Assembly: GCF_002140975.2 (NCBI RefSeq)
Contig: NZ_CP147247.1
Coordinates: forward strand, 1,364,001 to 1,428,000
DNA from: Enterococcus sp. 9E7_DIV0242
Lineage (GTDB): Bacteria > Bacillota > Bacilli > Lactobacillales > Enterococcaceae
Length of the DNA stretch: 64,000 nucleotides
Reading direction: 5' to 3'
The position numbers were made by a program, and so were the translations under genes. Under the pieces are notes generated by a model. It saw only the letters and a program-made list of their open reading frames with translations, ran no database searches and had not been told where the DNA came from. Positions within the stretch are counted from its first letter, which is position 1; the number at the start of each line of letters is the position of its first letter. Shown here piece after piece: positions 42,648 to 52,022 of the stretch.

Positions 42648-43547
42648 CTAGTTCATCGCCTTAACCACATCTGAAATTCGGTCGTGTTTTTCGCGTAACG
42701 CCTGAATACTCTCATCCAGATTCTTTCCTGTCTCAATCATGACAATCGCTGCTGCTACATGATTTTCGGCGCGTTCCAGATAATTTTCAGCAGTTGCGGC
42801 ATCCACACCTGTTGCTTCCTGAATAATTGAAATAGAACGCTGTACCAGTTTCAAGTTCGTTGGCTGAACATTGACCATCAAGTTCTGATACACTTTTCCA
42901 CTTTTGACCATGACTCCCGTTGATAGCATGTTCAAGACCATTTTTTGTGCCGATCCCGACTTCATTCGAGTTGAGCCGGTAATGACTTCAGGGCCTACCA
43001 AAGGAGCAATCCCTATCTGTGCAATCTGATTCATCATGCCGCTGTCATTACAGGTAACAGAGATTGTCAGTGCACCGATCTCATTTCCATATTCGATTGC
43101 TGCGATTGCATAGGGTGTTCTACCACTAGCTGCAATCGCAATCACGACATCCTGCTTATTTAGTGCTACTTTTTTTAAATCTTCTATTGCTAATTCCTTT
43201 GAATCTTCTGCTCCTTCTATTGCGGAGAACATAGCTTCCTGACCACCAGCTAAGAGACCAAACGCTCTCTTTGGTGAGACACTGTATGTTGGGGTCAACT
43301 CGATTGCATCTAACGCCCCTAGTCTCCCTGAAGTGCCAGCACCGCAATAAATCAGCCGTCCGCCAGCTAAAAATCGCTCCGTCATTGCCTCAACTGCTGC
43401 AGCAATTTCAGGTAATACATTTTCAATAGCCTCAGCTACTTTTTTATCTTCATCATTGATGAGCGTCACCATGTCCAAGGTACTCAACTGATCGATATTC
43501 TGACTATGCGGATTTCTTCCTTCCGTTGTCAATTTTGTTATTTCCAT
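42648..43547 (-). CDS. murQ: N-acetylmuramic acid 6-phosphate etherase MurQ
   Basis: A 299-residue SIS-fold enzyme that splits MurNAc-6-P into GlcNAc-6-P and D-lactate, a step of cell-wall sugar recovery. Motifs: YCGAGTSGRLGALDAIELTPTY, the AIAASGRTPYA loop, TGSTRMKSGSAQKM near the active site, and the C-terminal UBA-like helices. It lies between the RpiR regulator and the hydrolase. AAGGGTAACCAG precedes the ATG. Confidence 0.97.
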   Translation of the reverse strand: MEITKLTTEGRNPHSQNIDQLSTLDMVTLINDEDKKVAEAIENVLPEIAAAVEAMTERFLAGGRLIYCGAGTSGRLGALDAIELTPTYSVSPKRAFGLLAGGQEAMFSAIEGAEDSKELAIEDLKKVALNKQDVVIAIAASGRTPYAIAAIEYGNEIGALTISVTCNDSGMMNQIAQIGIAPLVGPEVITGSTRMKSGSAQKMVLNMLSTGVMVKSGKVYQNLMVNVQPTNLKLVQRSISIIQEATGVDAATAENYLERAENHVAAAIVMIETGKNLDESIQALREKHDRISDVVKAMN

Positions 43548-43551
43548 CTGG

Positions 43552-44403
43552 TTACCCTTCTTTCAATCGATTCACTAATGTGTTCGTTTCGATCATTCTG
43601 GTCTGGATATCTTCTTCGATTCGATCTTGGATCGAGCCTAAATAAAGAATATCTCCAACAGCCATTGAAGAAGCAATAGAAGAAATTGCACCAATACGAA
43701 CCAAATGTTCATTGTCCGGAACTATCAATAGCAAGTCACTGATTTGTCGAATTCTTTCCCCATCATTTCTAGTAATAAAAATAATGGGGGTTTGATTTTT
43801 CTGAGCAATCTCACAGGCCAGTAACACTTCTTTCGTATGTCCACTATAAGAAACAGCAATCACTACGTCTTCTGTTGTTGAGTAGTTCATAAATTCCAGA
43901 TTCATATGTGGGTCAAAGTTGAACATTGCTTTTCTGCCTGCCCGATTGAACTTATGGTATAGATTATAAGCAGTCAGTGACGATGCGCCAATCCCTAAAA
44001 GATAAATGGTTTGTGCTCCTTTGATCGTATTGATTGCCTGCTCTACCTGTCCTTTGTCCAGAGAATACATCAGATCGTTGACTGTTGTTCCCAACAATAA
44101 AGCCACTTTTTCACATAGCTCTTCTATCGAGTCGTCTTTGGAGATGATCGGATCCAAATTCTTTTTATTTTTCTGGTCCCCTTGCTTAGAAGCTATTGAA
44201 AGCTTCAGCTCATCCAATCCATCAAAATTGATTGAGCGAGCAAATCGAGTAACCGAAGCCGGAGAGGTCTGACTCCTATCTGCAATCTCACTAGCTGTCA
44301 TCTTCAACATCTCTGAAGGGTTCTTCAAAATGAAATCGGCTATTTTCTTATTGACCTTTGAAAATTTCTTATAGTTTTGTCGGATCAATGTTTCTGCATC
44401 CAT
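43552..44403 (-). CDS. RpiR-family regulator (MurR-like)
   Basis: A 283-residue regulator: N-terminal RpiR helix-turn-helix (residues about 1-75, MTASEIADRSQTSPASVTRF) and C-terminal SIS sugar-phosphate domain (about 125-265, YLLGIGASSLTAYN and AVSYSGHTKEV). Next to murQ it most likely senses MurNAc-6-P. Two symmetric GAAAT-N3-ATTTC sites in the promoter region at 46.78-46.83 kb are candidate operators. Confidence 0.9.
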   Translation of the reverse strand: MDAETLIRQNYKKFSKVNKKIADFILKNPSEMLKMTASEIADRSQTSPASVTRFARSINFDGLDELKLSIASKQGDQKNKKNLDPIISKDDSIEELCEKVALLLGTTVNDLMYSLDKGQVEQAINTIKGAQTIYLLGIGASSLTAYNLYHKFNRAGRKAMFNFDPHMNLEFMNYSTTEDVVIAVSYSGHTKEVLLACEIAQKNQTPIIFITRNDGERIRQISDLLLIVPDNEHLVRIGAISSIASSMAVGDILYLGSIQDRIEEDIQTRMIETNTLVNRLKEG

Positions 44404-44422
44404 TGTCAGACCTCTCTTTCTA

Positions 44423-44899
44423 TCATTTAATGAAGTTTAAAATCGACTCATCTGATTCTGAAGGAACCATCTGTGCGGTAACAGCTGTTCCCCCATCAAT
44501 GAGTTTTCTAAGAATGGTTATATCTTCGTCCGTCAGCGCAACTGATTTTTTAATTGGCTTGCTGTCGCTTTTTTGAGAAATATTCCCTACATTAAAAGCA
44601 GGTAATGGAACATCATTTTCAATCAAATATGCCATATCCGGAATATCTTTCGTAATCAGAAAGACTTTTTCCTCATCATAATTTCCAGCAAGAATCTTTT
44701 CGACTGCTTTTCTTTTTGATAGAATCGACAGCTTGACACCCGCAGGCTTAGCCATTTTCAGTGCTGCAATCTGCATTTGATCCTTTACTGCTAAATCATT
44801 TACGACCATGATTCTTTGTGCTCCTACTGTATTTGTCCAAACTGTGGCTACTTGTCCATGAATCAAACGTTCGTCCACTCGTGCATGAATAATTGGCAT
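44423..44899 (-). CDS. Mannose-family PTS component IIB
   Basis: A 158-residue EIIB of the mannose/sorbose class with the phosphorylated His14 (RLIHGQVATVW) and the GNISQKSDSKPIKKSV region. The ATG at 44899 follows AAAGGAAG; a start six codons upstream is not supported. It is separated from the IID gene by 213 bases, an unusual gap, holding a small CAGAGGA/TCCTCTG stem. Confidence 0.92.
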   Translation of the reverse strand: MPIIHARVDERLIHGQVATVWTNTVGAQRIMVVNDLAVKDQMQIAALKMAKPAGVKLSILSKRKAVEKILAGNYDEEKVFLITKDIPDMAYLIENDVPLPAFNVGNISQKSDSKPIKKSVALTDEDITILRKLIDGGTAVTAQMVPSESDESILNFIK

Positions 44900-45112
44900 A
44901 TTAAAACTTCCTTTCATTAGGTTGTATCTGAAACATTCAGTGGAAATAAAATTTTCAGCTACTTCCTAAGTTTATGATAATTATCGTTTGTCTCAAAAAT
45001 CAACCAGAGGACTTATCCTCTGAATTTCTATGACGTAACTTACTTTTTTTGTATCACAGCTCACTTTTATGAATGCGCTGTTTTTTGTTAGCAGGTTGCT
45101 TCATCACCTGTT

Positions 45113-45931
45113 TTAGAATAGACCACCGATCCATCCAAAGATTCCTTGTAAATTGCCTAAAAGCATACCTAAAAGAATCAAAACGAAAATCAACCGTGTA
45201 GAATTCATTTTCTTTTTACCCAATAACCAGTAAGAAAGTCCTACGATCGATAAAGGGACAAGTGCCGGTAAAATCTTATCTAGCATCTCTTGAACGGATA
45301 ACGTTACCTCACCCATTTTATACGTTATATCTAGTTTATAATTGATAACCGCAGGAATCAACCCACCAACGACTGTCAGACCTAAAATAGCGGCTGCATC
45401 TGTGAATATTTTCATTTTATCTGCAAATTCTGTGACCAGCTTTTTCCCCTGGATATACCCCATATACGTAAATTTATAACGGACCCAGATAACAGCCAGA
45501 CCAGCTATCAAAGGGATGAGCAGTCCCAGTGCTTGTCCACCTTGAGCCATATATGCTGCAATAGAGAAGACGATTGCTCGATAGATAGCGATAAATACTG
45601 TATCCCCTACACCCGCAAAAGGCCCCATTAACCCAGTCTTTAATCCGGTAATTGCTGTATCATCATCCGAACCGATTTCTTCTTCAAGCGCCATATTTGC
45701 GCCAACAATTAAATTGGACATAGCAGGTGTTGTGTTGAAAAAACCAAGATGTGTTTGAAGTGCTTTCTTCATTTTTTCAGGATCGTTCTTATAAAAACGC
45801 TTTAGAGCCGGCATAATGACATAACAATAACCTAAACCCTGCATCTTCTCATAATTCCAGCCCCATTGCAGACTGAATAGATTACGGACAAACACTTTGT
45901 TAATATCTTTTTTTGTTAATTTCTCAGTCAT
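45113..45931 (-). CDS. Mannose-family PTS component IID
   Basis: A 272-residue EIID membrane protein with the family signature around FNTTPAMSNLIVGANMALEEE and GPFAGVGDT, and several C-terminal membrane segments. It forms the sugar channel with IIC. The start overlaps the IIC end by eight bases and follows GAGGAGGTAG. Confidence 0.94.
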   Translation of the reverse strand: MTEKLTKKDINKVFVRNLFSLQWGWNYEKMQGLGYCYVIMPALKRFYKNDPEKMKKALQTHLGFFNTTPAMSNLIVGANMALEEEIGSDDDTAITGLKTGLMGPFAGVGDTVFIAIYRAIVFSIAAYMAQGGQALGLLIPLIAGLAVIWVRYKFTYMGYIQGKKLVTEFADKMKIFTDAAAILGLTVVGGLIPAVINYKLDITYKMGEVTLSVQEMLDKILPALVPLSIVGLSYWLLGKKKMNSTRLIFVLILLGMLLGNLQGIFGWIGGLF

Positions 45932-46724
45932 CGATCTCTACCTCCTCATCATCTTCATATGCAACAGAAGCTGTTGCTACCGGACGATCGTTTTGGTTCA
46001 TCACATATAAAGCAGCGAGTGCCAAACCAACCAAAGCTACGCCAAGCACTGAAAAGAACTCTGCAAAATAAGCCATCAATACAAAGCCGATAATAAAATA
46101 CGGCCAATATTTTTTGATTGGCAGATATCTCATAAGAATCGCGATCCCCATTGCCGGAAGAATCGCACCGGCTGCCTTCAACCCATTCATGACCCAGACC
46201 GGAATCATTTCATTGATGATATTTACAACTTGTTCACCAAATGCCAAACCAATAAATACTGGAATTATTCTGGATAGCGTCCAAGGAAAAATCCCCAACA
46301 CATTACACCGTTCAACGCCCTTATAATTTCCTTCTGCCGCATAACGATCTGCTTTGTGTTGGAAAAATGTATTTGTCATCCTTCCCAAAATATCCAGTTG
46401 CGTTAACAACAAACCAATCGGAACAGCAACCCCAATACCATATTCTGCTCCCTTTCCAGAAAGAATAGCATAGGCTGTCCCCATGATTGCCCCAGAAAGA
46501 AAATCTGGAACCGTAGCTCCTCCATACGTTGCTACCCCAAGCGTCATCAGCTGAAGAGTGGCACCAATCATTAAGCCCGTTTGCAAGTCACCCATGACCA
46601 GTCCCGTGATAGTTGCAGCAAACAATGGTGTGTATGGACCAATCTGAATAGATATCTGATCCAACACACCGACAGCAGTGTACAAACATAAAATTAGAAT
46701 AATACCAAATGACATTTCCATCAT
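45924..46724 (-). CDS. Mannose-family PTS component IIC
   Basis: A 266-residue EIIC membrane protein, first gene of the operon, with about eight hydrophobic segments and the family pattern GVLDQISIQIG near residue 20, followed by QLMTLGVATYGGATVPD. The C-terminus is acidic (YEDDEEVEIDD). AGGAGGAAGTA precedes the ATG. Confidence 0.94.
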   Translation of the reverse strand: MMEMSFGIILILCLYTAVGVLDQISIQIGPYTPLFAATITGLVMGDLQTGLMIGATLQLMTLGVATYGGATVPDFLSGAIMGTAYAILSGKGAEYGIGVAVPIGLLLTQLDILGRMTNTFFQHKADRYAAEGNYKGVERCNVLGIFPWTLSRIIPVFIGLAFGEQVVNIINEMIPVWVMNGLKAAGAILPAMGIAILMRYLPIKKYWPYFIIGFVLMAYFAEFFSVLGVALVGLALAALYVMNQNDRPVATASVAYEDDEEVEIDD

Positions 46725-46762
46725 TACTTCCTCCTTGAATACGTTTTCTATTTGGTATCTTC

Positions 46763-46791
46763 ACTATAACACTCAAGAAATGAAATTTCAA
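46763..46791 (-). promoter_or_regulatory. Promoter of the PTS-murQ operon
   Basis: TTGAAA (46786-46791), 17 bases, TATAGT (46763-46768). Overlaps operator candidate 1. Confidence 0.75.
46777..46789. promoter_or_regulatory. Operator candidate 1 for the RpiR regulator
   Basis: GAAATGAAATTTC, an interrupted palindrome in the promoter spacer and -35. Confidence 0.55.
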
Positions 46792-46816
46792 CAAATAAAA
46801 CCAAAAACATTTTTAT

Positions 46817-46829
46817 GAAATGATATTTC
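46817..46829. promoter_or_regulatory. Operator candidate 2 for the RpiR regulator
   Basis: GAAATGATATTTC, 40 bases from candidate 1 (near four helical turns) and touching the -35 of the divergent promoter. Confidence 0.5.
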
Positions 46830-46847
46830 TTATCTTTATTTTCATGT

Positions 46848-46853
46848 TATAAT
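46848..46853 (+). promoter_or_regulatory. -10 of the divergent TSUP promoter
   Basis: Extended -10 TGTTATAAT on the plus strand with a weak -35 (TTTCTT) 17 bases upstream. The transcript has a leader of about 140 bases. Confidence 0.55.
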
Positions 46854-47001
46854 AGATGCATAAGGTGAAACCAAAATGAACGTGCTAATAGATTGCTTTA
46901 CATATCAGAAGTTTTTCTGCAGACACATTTAGTGATTTTTTTTTAGAATAAAGCAGTAAAATGGAAGATAGTATCCTTATAAATGCAAGAGGAGATGTAT
47001 T

Positions 47002-47784
47002 ATGAAAGTCATTATTATTTATTTTATTACCATATTTTTGTCAAACACTGTTGGTGCAATTTCCGGAATGGGCGGTGGTGTGATTATTAAGCCTGTTTTG
47101 GATTTTATTGGCTTGCATTCCTTAAGTGCAATTGCCTTTTACTCAAGTGTTGCTGTTTTTACAATGTCTCTTTCTTCTACTTATAAACAGATAAAAAGCG
47201 GTATACAAATCGATTTACAGCAAGCACTGAGTATTTCTCTAGGCTCAATGATCGGTGGTGTGATTGGAGACCAACTGTTGGCGCTGCTTCTGGAATATTT
47301 TGGTTCCGATGACCAAGTACAAATCATCCAAACAATCATCATGATCATCACTCTGATTCTCGTACTTCTCTACAATCAATGGGGGAAAAAGCAATATCAG
47401 CTTTCCGGTGTTGCCTTTTACTTTTTAACAGGGATTTCTTTAGGATTGCTTTCTACTTTTCTGGGAATCGGAGGCGGACCAATCAATGTCGCTGCGCTGA
47501 CTCTTCTGTTTGGCATGGACATCAAGCAATCAACTGTTTATTCAATTATCACGATTTTCTTTTCTCAAATCGCGAAGCTGACAGCGATTGGCTTGACTAC
47601 TGGTTTTCAGGTCTATGATTTATCGATCTTATGGGCCGTTATTCCAGCAGCTTTGTTAGGTGGCTATTGTGGTGGCTTGTTAAGCAGTAAAATGGAAGAG
47701 CAGCAGGTGAAGAAGATTTACAGTGCCATCGTCTTACTTGTGCTGTTTATTAATGGCTATAATTTATTTTCCGTACTATCCTAA
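47002..47784 (+). CDS. TSUP (TauE/SafE) family permease
   Basis: A 260-residue membrane protein with about eight helices in two halves, each with a Gly-rich motif (GAISGMGGGVIIKP near residue 20 and TFLGIGGGPINVAAL near 155). The family exports or imports sulfur-containing or organic anions. The substrate is not indicated by the sequence. AGGAGATGTATT precedes the ATG. It is divergent from the PTS-murQ operon and may share its regulator. Confidence 0.88.
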   Translation: MKVIIIYFITIFLSNTVGAISGMGGGVIIKPVLDFIGLHSLSAIAFYSSVAVFTMSLSSTYKQIKSGIQIDLQQALSISLGSMIGGVIGDQLLALLLEYFGSDDQVQIIQTIIMIITLILVLLYNQWGKKQYQLSGVAFYFLTGISLGLLSTFLGIGGGPINVAALTLLFGMDIKQSTVYSIITIFFSQIAKLTAIGLTTGFQVYDLSILWAVIPAALLGGYCGGLLSSKMEEQQVKKIYSAIVLLVLFINGYNLFSVLS

Positions 47785-47833
47785 AAATCACCCTCCTTGT
47801 TTGAACAAACTGCTCAAACAAGGAGGGTGATTT
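47785..47833. terminator. Bidirectional terminator between the TSUP and Rgg-like genes
   Basis: A stem of about 20 bases beginning AAATCACCCTCCTTGTTTGA, pairing perfectly across a nine-base loop, between convergent genes. Confidence 0.9.
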
Positions 47834-48794
47834 ACTCGGTCTCCTCTTCCGGACCACGACTGATATCTGCATTGATATCGTAAGTCAGGCTAGATGAAAA
47901 ATTATGATTACGGATTTCTTCTTTGGGATTACCATGAGTCAGAGTCTGAACCTCTTTACTAAGCTCAGAAGCATAAAACTCTTCGCCCAAATCCTTCAAC
48001 AGATTGATATAATTGATGATTTTATAGTAATATTCCGGCTTCCCACTTACAATATATTCCAGCAAATTTGCTGTATAGTAAAGATGCAGCTTACTACTGT
48101 AATCATTGAACGCTTTTACCTGTTCCTCTGCCAATGCGATATACTTTCTTGCCTCCGCAAACTTTCCTTCATATATTCTTCCTGTAACCAAATTTAGTAC
48201 CGTATTATGCGCAATCTGCTTTGTTTCAAAATCACGCAGCTCAGCATCCTCCACAGGAATTGCTTTCATGATCAGCGCATCTGCCTGCTCCTCTGAAAAC
48301 TGGAAAATGAGGTTGCATAAAATAATATAGTCATAGAGGAAATAATACTCTTTTTTAATCAAAAAATCGTAAATCATCTGAATTTCTTCTTGCGTAATTG
48401 CCCCTACCTCATCCCAAATTTGGCAAAATCCATTTTTTATAGATATATAATTACTGATGTCTCTTAAGCTCTTCTCTTCCTTAGAAAGTGCTTCCCCATA
48501 ATAACTCAGCAATTTTGCTTTTTTCTGTTCATCTTCCGGATGATTTCTACAATAATAATACGTATTTCTAAATTCCTGTTGATTGTAATCCTTGTTTAGA
48601 TTTGCGTAACTAAAAAACTCTCCAGCTTGGATAGACAATTTATTCAAAATCTCTTGTAAATCATTCATTCGAATGGATCGTGTACCGTTTTCTATCCTTG
48701 AATAGGCCGACCGATCGATATACTCTGTTGTCATCTCTCGTTGCTTGTATCCTTTTTTTTGTCGTATAAATTTTAATGCTTCACCAACATTCAT
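47832..48794 (-). CDS. Rgg/GadR/MutR-like transcription regulator
   Basis: A 320-residue regulator with an N-terminal XRE helix-turn-helix (residues about 8-60, KFIRQKKGYKQREM and YSRIENGTRSI) and a long helical C-terminal part of the Rgg type, rich in repeated Tyr/Leu helices. Rgg proteins usually respond to short hydrophobic peptides. The start at 48794 follows GAAAGGAGAGG; a 45-codon extension upstream is not supported. Nested inverted repeats lie at its promoter. Confidence 0.82.
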   Translation of the reverse strand: MNVGEALKFIRQKKGYKQREMTTEYIDRSAYSRIENGTRSIRMNDLQEILNKLSIQAGEFFSYANLNKDYNQQEFRNTYYYCRNHPEDEQKKAKLLSYYGEALSKEEKSLRDISNYISIKNGFCQIWDEVGAITQEEIQMIYDFLIKKEYYFLYDYIILCNLIFQFSEEQADALIMKAIPVEDAELRDFETKQIAHNTVLNLVTGRIYEGKFAEARKYIALAEEQVKAFNDYSSKLHLYYTANLLEYIVSGKPEYYYKIINYINLLKDLGEEFYASELSKEVQTLTHGNPKEEIRNHNFSSSLTYDINADISRGPEEETE

Positions 48795-48815
48795 GTAAAC
48801 CTCTCCTTTCGTGAA

Positions 48816-48889
48816 ATTATAACACAAGAATTCAGCAAAACTCGTCAACTTTCGGATTTTCACTGAAAAATCCGAACATTCTTGTGTTA
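48816..48889. promoter_or_regulatory. Rgg-like gene promoter with nested inverted repeats
   Basis: On the minus strand an extended -10 (TGTTATAAT, 48816-48821 and adjacent). Two nested perfect repeats: outer TAACACAAGAAT (48820-48831) with ATTCTTGTGTTA (48878-48889), inner TTCGGATTTT (48851-48860) with AAAATCCGAA (48867-48876). Probable autoregulatory site. Confidence 0.6.
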
Positions 48890-48929
48890 AATCAGCATCT
48901 CCCTTTTTTATTCTTTCCTGTTCATGCAT

Positions 48930-49612
48930 TGTCTGATAACATTTTATATAAGATACAGTTCTTTTTTATTGATAAAGGATATTTTTGTAGCCCTCTTATC
49001 ATGAAATAGCTTTTAATTGGTCCGTGATTCTATTATTAAGATAGAGTTGACTGATTCCGTTCAGACAAAAAAATGAGCGGATAAGATAAAAAGATATAAC
49101 CTACACCCAATAAGAACATAGTAATAATAAATAACAGGAATCATATGATTTTTCCTCTCTATTTTATAGCAAATTTACACTAGGTTGTTTAGGTATAAAC
49201 GAGTAAATCTGAATGAAAATAGCAATAAAAAAAGACTGTATCTGATGTTGTTGCTGGTTGTCTGGTCAAACAGACGAAAAAGGAAAAGGGAAATGAAAAG
49301 TAAACAGGGTTGATCGTTATTAAGGAAGAAGCTGACTGTATAAGTCAAAAAAGAAACGAATCTATGCCCCTCGGATTGCGCTAGGCTAGTTTCTAAAAAA
49401 GGAAAGTAGCGTTCATTGATGAAGCAGTGAAGAATCGATAGAGTCGCTGTGCTTTGCATTGAATCAGTAGGGACTGTAACGGGAGTAGCAGTTTTTGCTT
49501 GAACCTTGCAACCAGATATTCTTTGATTACACACAGAGTTTAAGCAATTTAGATGCTTTATTTTGTGTCCTTCAGATGAAACAGGAAACTGTATTTACTC
49601 AATGATTTCTAC
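48930..49612. other. Intergenic region between the Rgg-like gene and glyA
   Basis: About 680 bases. The only supported items are a candidate peptide frame at 49061-49144. A 119-codon minus-strand frame at 49175-49534 has no ribosome site and odd composition and is not called. Confidence 0.5.
49061..49144 (-). CDS. Candidate short hydrophobic peptide near the Rgg-like gene
   Basis: A 27-residue hydrophobic frame (MIPVIYYYYVLIG...) with AGAGGAAAAATCAT upstream, on the same strand and upstream of the Rgg-like gene. Such peptides can be Rgg signals, but this lacks the usual C-terminal Gly-Gly pattern. A second frame overlaps it (MFLLGVGYIFLSYPLIF...) without a ribosome site. Confidence 0.35.
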   Translation of the reverse strand: MIPVIYYYYVLIGCRLYLFILSAHFFV

Positions 49613-49652
49613 AAAAAAAGTGAGACGCTATTCCAATCGAATAGGGCCTCAC
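49613..49652 (-). terminator. glyA terminator
   Basis: GTGAGGCCCTATTC paired with GAATAGCGTCTCAC, followed by seven T on the minus strand. Confidence 0.85.
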
Positions 49653-49659
49653 TTTTTTA

Positions 49660-50898
49660 TTATTTATACAATGGATGTTTTTGCGTAAGTTCTTTCACAG
49701 AGCTCTTGACGTCTGCTAAAACTGACTCATTATCATGATTCTTCAATGCTTTGACAATCAGCTTGGCGACTTCTACAGAATCCTCTTCTCTGAACCCTCG
49801 CGTAGTAATCGCTGGCGTACCAATACGAATACCACTTGTTTTGAACGGGCTCAACTGTTCAAATGGGATAGAGTTCTTATTAACAGTAATATTTACTGTA
49901 TCCAAAAGCGCTTCTGCTTCTTTTCCGTTCAATCCAAAGCCAGTGACATCGATCAATAGCAAATGATTATCTGTTGCTCCACTAATCAAACGTGCTTCCG
50001 GTGCTTGATTGAACACTTTCGTCATTGCTTTCGCATTTTCTATGACCTGTTCACTGTAATCCTTGAAATCTTGATTTAATGCTTCTTTGAATGCAACTGC
50101 TTTACCAGCTATCACATGTTCCAACGGCCCGCCTTGAATTCCCGGGAAGATATTGCTGTTGATTTTTTTCGCCAGCTCTTCGTCATTTGTCAAAATCAAG
50201 CCGCCTCGTGGTCCACGTAGCGTTTTATGTGTTGTAGATGTCGTAATATCCGCGAATGGCACTGGATTTGGATGCAGACCAGCTGCCACCAAACCAGCAA
50301 TATGAGCCATATCCACCATTAATTTTGCTCCGATTTCATCCGCAATTTCACGGAACTTTTCAAAATCAATCGTCCGTGAATAGGCACTTGCTCCGGCAAC
50401 AATCAGTTTTGGTTGATGCTCTCTTGCTAGAATACGTACGACATTATAGTCGATTACTTCCGTTACAGGATCTACTCCGTAACTGACAAAATTGTAGGTC
50501 TTTCCACTAAAGTTTACTGGCGAACCGTGTGTCAGATGTCCCCCAGCAGATAAATCCATCCCCATGACTGTATCTCCCGGTTCGATTAAGGACAAGTATG
50601 CCGCTGTATTCGCCTGTGAGCCTGAATGCGGCTGAACATTGGCAAATGCTGCACCAAACAATTCCTTCGCACGATCGATTGCTAAATTCTCAACGATATC
50701 GACATATTCACAACCGCCATAATAACGTCGACCAGGATATCCTTCTGCGTATTTATTCGTCAAGATACTTCCCTGAGCAGCCATGACTCCTTCAGAGACA
50801 ACATTTTCCGAAGCGATCAGCTCCAGATTATTTTCCTGACGCTCTTTTTCTTTTCCAATTGCTTCCCAAACCTCTGGATCAAATTCTTGATAATTCAT
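49660..50898 (-). CDS. glyA: Serine hydroxymethyltransferase
   Basis: A 412-residue PLP enzyme that interconverts serine and glycine with tetrahydrofolate. Motifs: [12 protein letters not shown] near residue 30, [18 protein letters not shown], and [18 protein letters not shown] PLP-lysine region ([13 protein letters not shown]). GAGGTG precedes the ATG at 50898; a start four codons upstream is less likely. It ends the cluster tdk-prfA-prmC-tsaC-glyA, the usual order in enterococci. Confidence 0.97.
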   Translation of the reverse strand: MNYQEFDPEVWEAIGKEKERQENNLELIASENVVSEGVMAAQGSILTNKYAEGYPGRRYYGGCEYVDIVENLAIDRAKELFGAAFANVQPHSGSQANTAAYLSLIEPGDTVMGMDLSAGGHLTHGSPVNFSGKTYNFVSYGVDPVTEVIDYNVVRILAREHQPKLIVAGASAYSRTIDFEKFREIADEIGAKLMVDMAHIAGLVAAGLHPNPVPFADITTSTTHKTLRGPRGGLILTNDEELAKKINSNIFPGIQGGPLEHVIAGKAVAFKEALNQDFKDYSEQVIENAKAMTKVFNQAPEARLISGATDNHLLLIDVTGFGLNGKEAEALLDTVNITVNKNSIPFEQLSPFKTSGIRIGTPAITTRGFREEDSVEVAKLIVKALKNHDNESVLADVKSSVKELTQKHPLYK

Positions 50899-50970
50899 AG
50901 TTGACAACACCTCATTTAATTTCTTGTTTCGATTGTATCATAATTCATACCGCTCTACTTGAAAAAGCGA

Positions 50971-51996
50971 TCAGTTTTTGAAAATTTTTTGATTCGCCGC
51001 TTTTTTCAGACGATTCATATAAGCTTCTCCTAATCCGGTTTCGGGAAAAGCTGGCGCAAAAACGACATCTATATCCATTTTATCCAACGCTCGAAGACCT
51101 GAGAAAAGATATCTAGCTGCTTGCTCAACGGTATTCTTACCAAAAGAATAGCATTCGACCCGTTGCTCCTCTCCAAAAAGAGACACGATATCCTCTCCGG
51201 CAAACAAGCCAACTCTCTTCTTCTGACTTGTAGCCCATTCCACCGCATTATGCCACTCCTCCGGTTCATTCCGTACAATCCATACGGGAACATCGGGAGA
51301 ATAATGCTTGTATTTCATTCCCGGAGCCTTAGGCGCTTCCTTTTCACTGAGTAAATGCTGATCGATCGCCACAGCCCCAATCACCTTAGTTAAGGCTTCT
51401 TTAGTGACCGCACCTGGACGTAGGATTGTCGGCCCAGCAAGTGAATCAGTCAAGTCAAGAACCGTCGATTCCACGCCAATCTCTGCTGCACCACCATCGA
51501 GAATCCCAGCAATTTTCCCCTGCAAATCATGATACACATGATCAGCAGTTGTTGGACTCGGTTTTCCCGATGTATTTGCACTGGGACCTACCAAAGGAAC
51601 ACCTGCTTCTTTAATCAGCTCCAAGGTCAATGGATTATTTGGCATTCGAAAGGCAACCGTAGTGAGGCCGCCTGTAACAGCCGACGAAAAAGTCCCCTTC
51701 TTCATTGGCACGATCAAGGTCAATGGTCCCGGCCAAAAATGCTGAATCAAACGATCCGCTGCTTCTGGGAGCTCTTCAACGTACTTCTGCATCATCTCTT
51801 TACTGCTCACATGAACGATCAATGGATTATCGCTCGGTCGCCCTTTTACTTCATAAACCTGTTTGACTGCTGCTTCTGAGAGGGCATTTGCTCCCAGTCC
51901 ATAGACCGTTTCTGTAGGAAAAGAGACCAGCTGACCTTGCCTCAAACAAGCCGCTGCTTCTTTGATATCCTTCGCTGTAAATCGTTTTGTCTCCAT
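50971..51996 (-). CDS. tsaC: Threonylcarbamoyl-AMP synthase (Sua5/YwlC)
   Basis: A 341-residue Sua5-type protein: N-terminal YrdC domain (residues about 10-200; FPTETVYGLGANA, KGRPSDNPLIVHV, VPLVGPSANTSGKPSPT) and C-terminal Sua5 domain (about 230-335). It makes threonylcarbamoyl-AMP for t6A tRNA modification at position 37. The start at 51996 follows GGCGGAAG. It lies 26 bases after prmC. Confidence 0.95.
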   Translation of the reverse strand: METKRFTAKDIKEAAACLRQGQLVSFPTETVYGLGANALSEAAVKQVYEVKGRPSDNPLIVHVSSKEMMQKYVEELPEAADRLIQHFWPGPLTLIVPMKKGTFSSAVTGGLTTVAFRMPNNPLTLELIKEAGVPLVGPSANTSGKPSPTTADHVYHDLQGKIAGILDGGAAEIGVESTVLDLTDSLAGPTILRPGAVTKEALTKVIGAVAIDQHLLSEKEAPKAPGMKYKHYSPDVPVWIVRNEPEEWHNAVEWATSQKKRVGLFAGEDIVSLFGEEQRVECYSFGKNTVEQAARYLFSGLRALDKMDIDVVFAPAFPETGLGEAYMNRLKKAANQKIFKN

Positions 51997-52022
51997 CTTT
52001 CTTCCGCCCTTTCTCATTACTG

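Noticed and set aside
49175..49534. A 119-codon minus-strand reading frame upstream of the Rgg-like gene.
   Set aside because: No ribosome site, non-ATG start, and Phe/Leu-rich composition typical of chance frames.
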